DNA from: Planctomycetales bacterium
GTDB taxonomy: Bacteria; Planctomycetota; Planctomycetia; Pirellulales; Thermoguttaceae
Assembly (NCBI GenBank): GCA_007122045.1
Contig: SKJM01000562.1
Span: 1 to 11,724 of the forward strand
DNA: 11,724 bases
Reading direction: 5' to 3'
The translations under genes and the position numbers were made by a program. Under the pieces are notes generated by a model that saw only the letters and a list, made by a program, of their open reading frames with translations, ran no database searches and had not been told where the DNA came from. This document shows, piece by piece, positions 7,592-11,724 of the stretch; the first letter of the stretch is position 1, and each line of letters opens with the position of its first letter.

Positions 7592-7641
7592 CGGCACATG
7601 ACGACCCGCCGCCTCCAACCACTCCCCCGAGCCACATCCGT

Positions 7642-9258
7642 ATGCGAAACGTTGTTCTCTCCATCGTCTTGGCCGTGTGGTTTCCGGCTTTCGCGGCCGC
7701 CGACTCCTCGCAGTTGGGCGGCTCGCCCGCCCGAAACAACGCCCCCGAAACCGGCGCCCTACCCACCGAGTGGAACATCGGCGGCTTCGACTGGCGCACC
7801 GGCGACTGGCGCCCCGGGGGCGCGGAGAACATCCTGTGGGTGGCGCGCCTGGGATCGCAGACCTACGGCACACCCATTGTGGCCGGAGGGCGCATCTTCG
7901 TCGCCACGAACAACGGCACCGGCTACGTGCGCCGGTACCCGCCCGATGTCGACCTCGGCTGCCTGCTGTGCTTCCGGCAGGAAGACGGGCGATTCGGGTG
8001 GCAGCTCTCGCGGGAGAAACTGCCCCAGGGACGCGCCCTCGACTGGCCCGACCAGGGAATCGTCAGCTCGCCCCTGGTCGAAGGGGACCGTGCCTGGATC
8101 GTGACCAACCGCGGCGAAGTGGTCTGCGTCGACGTCGACGGCTTCTACAACCACCGCAACACCGGGCCTTACCGCGACGAGCCCTCCGAGGACCACCGCG
8201 AGGCCGACATCGTGTGGATTTACGACATGATCGGCGAGTTGGGCGTCCAGCCGCACAACATGAGCAGTTGCTCGGTCACCGCGGCGGGCGACCTGCTGCT
8301 GGTCAACACGAGCAACGGGGTGGACGAGTCGCACGACACCATCCCCGCCCCCGACGCGCCCAGCTTCATCGCGCTGGACAAGTACACGGGCGAACTGGTG
8401 TGGGCCGACGCCTCGCCGGGCGAAAACATTTTGCACGGCCAGTGGGGCTCGCCCGCCTTCGCCGTCCTCGGCGACGTGCCCCAGGCCGTCTTCCCCGGCG
8501 GCGACGGGTGGCTATACAGCTTCCGCGCCGAACGCACTGCCGACGGCAGGCCCGAACTGCTCTGGAAGTTCGACACCAACCGGAAAACCGCCCGGTGGGG
8601 CGGCGGCGGCATGGGCGAGCGGAACAACCTGATCGCCACGCCGGTCATCCACGACGGGCTGGTGTATATTGCCGGGGGGCAGGACCCGGAGCACGGCGAG
8701 GGCCCGTCGATCCTCTGGTGCATCGACCCCACCCGCCGCGGCGACGTGAGCCCCGAACTCGTCTTCGACGCCGACGGCAACCCCCTGCCCCCGCGCCGCG
8801 TGCAGAACTGCGACCTCGACGCCGGCGAGAACACGCGGCCGAACCCCAACTCGGCCGTCGTCTGGAACTACACCGGCGCGGACGTCGAGGGCCGGCGCTC
8901 CTTCGAGGAGACCATGCACCGTACCATCAGCATGGCGGCCATCCGCGACGGCCTGCTGGTGATTCCCGACTTTGCCGGCCTGATCCACTGCGTCGACGTG
9001 AAGACCGGCGAGGTGCACTGGACGCACGATACGCTCGCCTCCATTTGGGGGTCGCCCCTGATCGCCGACGGCAAGATCTACGTCGGCGACGAAGACGGCG
9101 ACGTGACCGTCTTCCGCCTCTCGCCCGAGAAGGAAATCCTCGCCACCAACAACATGGCCGACTCCATCTACAGCAGCCCGGTGGCCGTCGGGAACATCAT
9201 CTACATCTCCACCCGCCGGTACCTCGTGGCGATTGGCGAGACGGCCGAGGGCGAGTAA
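7642..9258 (+). CDS. Exported PQQ-type beta-propeller repeat protein
   Basis: The 538-residue product starts with a signal peptide (hydrophobic about 4-19, likely cleavage near AFAAA/DS at 20) and should be exported. The rest is beta-propeller repeats with 'TG...W' or 'GxxW' blade ends: about 62-90, 138-166 (SSPLVEGDRAWIVTNRG), 242-256 (FIALDKYTGELVWA), 268-294 (GSPAFAVLGDVPQAVFPGGDGWLY), 331-346, 430-462 (VDVKTGEVHW), 469-494 (GSPLIADGKIYVGDEDGDV) and 507-530. Cysteines occur at 107, 110, 162, 210, 360, 390 and 450. No cytochrome c CxxCH motif is present (CLLCF at 107-111 lacks the His), and no quinoprotein active site was recognised, so an electron-transfer or scaffold role is open. The start at 7642 was chosen because it begins the signal peptide. 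The upstream in-frame ATG at 7579 lies in the palindromic repeat. No clear ribosome-binding site is visible. It is not a close copy of the propeller at the left edge. Confidence 0.9.
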   Translation: MRNVVLSIVLAVWFPAFAAADSSQLGGSPARNNAPETGALPTEWNIGGFDWRTGDWRPGGAENILWVARLGSQTYGTPIVAGGRIFVATNNGTGYVRRYPPDVDLGCLLCFRQEDGRFGWQLSREKLPQGRALDWPDQGIVSSPLVEGDRAWIVTNRGEVVCVDVDGFYNHRNTGPYRDEPSEDHREADIVWIYDMIGELGVQPHNMSSCSVTAAGDLLLVNTSNGVDESHDTIPAPDAPSFIALDKYTGELVWADASPGENILHGQWGSPAFAVLGDVPQAVFPGGDGWLYSFRAERTADGRPELLWKFDTNRKTARWGGGGMGERNNLIATPVIHDGLVYIAGGQDPEHGEGPSILWCIDPTRRGDVSPELVFDADGNPLPPRRVQNCDLDAGENTRPNPNSAVVWNYTGADVEGRRSFEETMHRTISMAAIRDGLLVIPDFAGLIHCVDVKTGEVHWTHDTLASIWGSPLIADGKIYVGDEDGDVTVFRLSPEKEILATNNMADSIYSSPVAVGNIIYISTRRYLVAIGETAEGE

Positions 9259-9264
9259 TCCGGA

Positions 9265-11724
9265 TCAGGACTCTTCAGGGAGGCCCGGAAGGGGCACGCC
9301 TGGAGGAGCGGGAATCGGTTCGGGCATGGGGGCCGGCAGGGCATCGGGGTGAGGCCCGACCGGGGCCGTTTCCGCGCCGGGCGGGTCCGCATCGGCCCGC
9401 ACGGCGCCCGGCGTGATCTCGCCCGGGTCGAGCCACACGCCGCGGTCGTCCAGCCGCATGGTGCCCAGATCGAGGTCGAGGTTCATCCGCTGCACCTCGT
9501 AATCGACCCACAGGTTCAGGAAGCTGTCCTGGGCGCTGAGCAGCCCGGACAGGGCCGACACGAGGTCGCGGGCCATGGTCGCGCCGAACACCTGCTCTTC
9601 GCCCGGCCGGGGGGGGCGCAGCAACCGCAGTTGCGTCAGCTCGACCTGGGCGATGGCCACTTGCACGCCCTCGCGCCGAAGTTCGAAGTCGAGCTGATTC
9701 AACTCGATGCTGCGGAGCGTTTCGCGCAGCGTTTGCGTAACGCCGTCCTCGAAGGCGTAGTATTCGCGGCGCGCGCGGTCGTAGTCGATGAGGGTCTCGC
9801 GGTAGACGTTCCGTTCGGCCAGCCGCGTGAGCGGCGCGTCGAACTGCAACCCCACGCGGAGGCGGCCGGTCGTACTGCGGAAGCCCACGGGATTGTTGCC
9901 CACGGTGCCCATGTCGCCGGAAAAAGTGACGTCGAGGTTGCCGCGCAGCGCGTTGGCCGCGATTTCGACCCGCCGCCAGCGGTCGACGAGCGCGGCGCGG
10001 GCGTTCATCCAGTCGAGGCGATATTGGCGGGCCGTTTCGACGGCGTCCTGCCACGGCAGGTCGACGGCCGTGAGGGTGACGGTATCGAGCCGCGTCCACG
10101 CTTGCACGAGGGCGAGCGAGGCCAGATCCTGCGCCAGCCGGCGCAGGGTGACCACGAGTTCCGCCAGTTGCGCAGGGGGCGGCTCGCCCGGCGCCGGCGC
10201 CAAGGCCTCGGCCACTTCCGGCCGGTGGTAGGGTTCCATCTCGGCGAGGACACCCTCCATGTCGGCTTGCATGCGAAGGAATTCGCGGCGCAGCCGTTCG
10301 ACGCGCGCGTTGAGGGCTTCCGGGCTCACGGCGGTGCGTTCCACGTCGCCGGCGTGTACTTCGGGCCGCTCGGCAAGCCGGTGCAGGCTGGCCGTCCGCG
10401 CCGGCAGGGCCAGCTCGAGATGCTCCATGTCCCTCTCGAGAAGGGCCAGGGCCGTCGCGGCCAAGTCCGTCACGTGGGCAATCGAGGCGGCCAGGTTGTC
10501 CGGCGGCGGCACTTCCGGATCGCGAACCTCGACCAGCAATTCGGCAATGCGGTCCTGGGCGTCGGTCGTCCGAGGATCGATCAGGTCGAATCGGTCCAGT
10601 AGCGGATCGTCGACCTTGACCGGCAGGCCCGGCGGAAGGCCGAGTTGCACCTTGTACGCGTCGAGGCGGTCCTGATAGGTCTTGTTCAGGGAAAGCAGCC
10701 GGCTTTGGGCGCTATAGAGGGCCTGCCGGGCGAGATCGACCTGGAAGCGGTCGATGCGGCCCGCTTCGAACGCCGAGTCGAGCTGATCGAGGCTTTCGCG
10801 CAGCCCCGCTACGTTCGCCCGCTGATTGCGGATGCGAATCTGTTGCTCCATCAGCGCCAGCAGTCCGGCCGCCCCCGGGCTTCCCCCCGGGCTGACGGTG
10901 CCGAGCCCGATGCCCGCCGGCGAGGGGCCGGGGTCGGGCGCCCGGCCGGCGACCGTGTGGGCGTAGAACGAGCGGCGGAAGCGTTCCATCTGGCGGATGT
11001 TGGCCAGCAGGGCCCGTTCCGCGTCGGTGAGCGATTCGAGGACCACGGCGCGGCCCGCCCCCCGCAAGAGCGGCTGCACCAGCGAGAGGTCGAGGACCGA
11101 ATGGGCCGAGAACTCGTCGGGGCCGGCGAACTGCCAGACGAGCGAGTTGGCCACCCCGGCTACCAACTCGGTGCCGGTGGCAAATCGTCTTCGCACTTCG
11201 AGGATACGGGCCATGTCGGTGTTGATGGCCAGGATGCTGGCCGGCCCGCCCGGCCGGTCCGGGCCGTCGGCGGTGAAGAACGTCGAGTGGCCGCCGAAGA
11301 ACTGGGCGTCGAACCGGAACTGCTGGAAGGAGACGTCCAGGGCCGAGAGGTACAGATTTTCCAGCTCATTCTGGTACCGCCGCGAGTGCAGCCGGGCCAG
11401 CAGCACGGCCGACTCGCGGTCGAGCACGACGTTCCCCCCCTCGTCGTACGGAAGGTATAGCATCCACCAGGGGTTCTCCACAAAAGGTGTCCTGCCGTAC
11501 CGCTTCCACGCGCGGGAACCGGGTTTGCCGTCCACACACTGCATGAGCTGGTGCGAGGTTGGGTCATCCGGCGGCATGGGGGGCCAGTTCGGACAGTGGG
11601 GGTCGTGCATCCGCGATTGTGGCGCCGTGTCGATCGTATAGTCGTCCAGTTCCCAACCGGGCCCACAACCCCCCCGCTCGACGAGGCTGTACGCCTCGAA
11701 GTCCGCCTGTTCGCGATAAAACGA
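9265..11724 (-). CDS. TolC-family outer-membrane channel protein, planctomycete type (5' end outside window)
   Basis: The frame is open from the right edge to TGA at 9265-9267, giving 819 visible residues. The first ATG in view (11608-11610) is internal: the 38 codons upstream (SFYREQADFEAYSLVE, then WELDDYTID) continue the protein. The true start and any signal peptide or lipobox lie outside. TolC-type proteins form trimeric outer-membrane and periplasmic channels for efflux pumps or type I secretion. The two structural repeats are visible. The first starts at fragment residues about 99-143 (ESAVLLARLHSRRYQNELENL) and ends near LGLPPGLPV. The second starts near 558 (AVETARQYRLDWMNARAALVDRWR) and includes ALRGNLDVTFSGDMG. 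About 170 helix-rich residues (375-545) are inserted between them. A disordered proline-rich tail ends the protein. At over 819 residues it is almost twice the size of E. coli TolC. No pump or membrane-fusion gene is in view. Its stop faces the 7642 gene's stop across 6 nt. Confidence 0.88.
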   Translation of the reverse strand, partial: SFYREQADFEAYSLVERGGCGPGWELDDYTIDTAPQSRMHDPHCPNWPPMPPDDPTSHQLMQCVDGKPGSRAWKRYGRTPFVENPWWMLYLPYDEGGNVVLDRESAVLLARLHSRRYQNELENLYLSALDVSFQQFRFDAQFFGGHSTFFTADGPDRPGGPASILAINTDMARILEVRRRFATGTELVAGVANSLVWQFAGPDEFSAHSVLDLSLVQPLLRGAGRAVVLESLTDAERALLANIRQMERFRRSFYAHTVAGRAPDPGPSPAGIGLGTVSPGGSPGAAGLLALMEQQIRIRNQRANVAGLRESLDQLDSAFEAGRIDRFQVDLARQALYSAQSRLLSLNKTYQDRLDAYKVQLGLPPGLPVKVDDPLLDRFDLIDPRTTDAQDRIAELLVEVRDPEVPPPDNLAASIAHVTDLAATALALLERDMEHLELALPARTASLHRLAERPEVHAGDVERTAVSPEALNARVERLRREFLRMQADMEGVLAEMEPYHRPEVAEALAPAPGEPPPAQLAELVVTLRRLAQDLASLALVQAWTRLDTVTLTAVDLPWQDAVETARQYRLDWMNARAALVDRWRRVEIAANALRGNLDVTFSGDMGTVGNNPVGFRSTTGRLRVGLQFDAPLTRLAERNVYRETLIDYDRARREYYAFEDGVTQTLRETLRSIELNQLDFELRREGVQVAIAQVELTQLRLLRPPRPGEEQVFGATMARDLVSALSGLLSAQDSFLNLWVDYEVQRMNLDLDLGTMRLDDRGVWLDPGEITPGAVRADADPPGAETAPVGPHPDALPAPMPEPIPAPPGVPLPGLPEES

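Noticed and set aside
7141..7641. In-frame extension of the second beta-propeller gene back into glgC, or to the ATG at 7579.
   Set aside because: The extension overlaps glgC in another frame or begins in the repeat, while 7642 starts exactly at a signal peptide.
6093..7832. Minus-strand open frame of 579 codons across glgC.
   Set aside because: It overlaps an unmistakable glgC on the other strand, and includes the palindromic repeat translated as 'GRMDILVR'.
7960..7975. CLLCF in the second beta-propeller protein as a possible cytochrome c heme site.
   Set aside because: The required histidine after the second cysteine is absent.
9349..10602. Plus-strand open frame of 417 codons opposite the TolC-like gene.
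   Set aside because: No recognisable domain. The minus frame has both TolC repeats, so this is a shadow.
11608..11610. ATG as the start codon of the TolC-like gene.
   Set aside because: The frame continues upstream for 38 codons to the window edge with sequence typical of the family, and no signal sequence follows this ATG.

Overview
The window is GC-rich DNA that looks like a planctomycete chromosome, probably of the Pirellulales. That is inferred from the protein types, not from a marker gene. The supporting signs are two exported PQQ-type beta-propeller proteins, an oversized TolC-family protein with a helical insert, a very long helical orphan protein, DDPF-rich repeat tails, mostly weak or absent Shine-Dalgarno sites, and dispersed palindromes whose arms can be read as 'GRMDILVR'. 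No rRNA, tRNA, CRISPR array, transposase, integrase or phage gene was seen.

Layout, left to right. (1) A minus-strand gene for a secreted beta-propeller protein starts at 1568 and runs off the left edge. Its visible C-terminal end is a tandem 45-bp (15-residue) DDPF/Pro repeat. (2) A 345-bp divergent intergenic region follows. (3) A plus-strand gene (1914-5960) encodes a 1348-residue cytoplasmic, helix-rich protein of unknown function. (4) A gap of about 280 bp holds a palindromic repeat, a possible promoter, a strong leader hairpin and a good ribosome-binding site. (5) glgC (ADP-glucose pyrophosphorylase) follows at 6243-7511. (6) A second copy of the palindromic repeat comes next. (7) A second exported beta-propeller protein lies at 7642-9258. 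(8) Facing it with a 6-nt gap is a minus-strand TolC-family outer-membrane protein gene, whose 5' end lies beyond the right edge.

The genes do not form an obvious pathway. glgC supplies the glucosyl donor for glycogen synthesis, but no other glycogen gene is in view. The two propellers and the TolC-like protein are envelope proteins of unknown client. The arrangement looks like ordinary chromosomal backbone, not a defence island or mobile element. No clear new multi-gene system was found. The parts most worth a second look are the 1348-residue orphan, the paired palindromic elements placed just after two stop codons, the glgC leader hairpin, the DDPF repeat tail, and the helical insert in the TolC-like protein.
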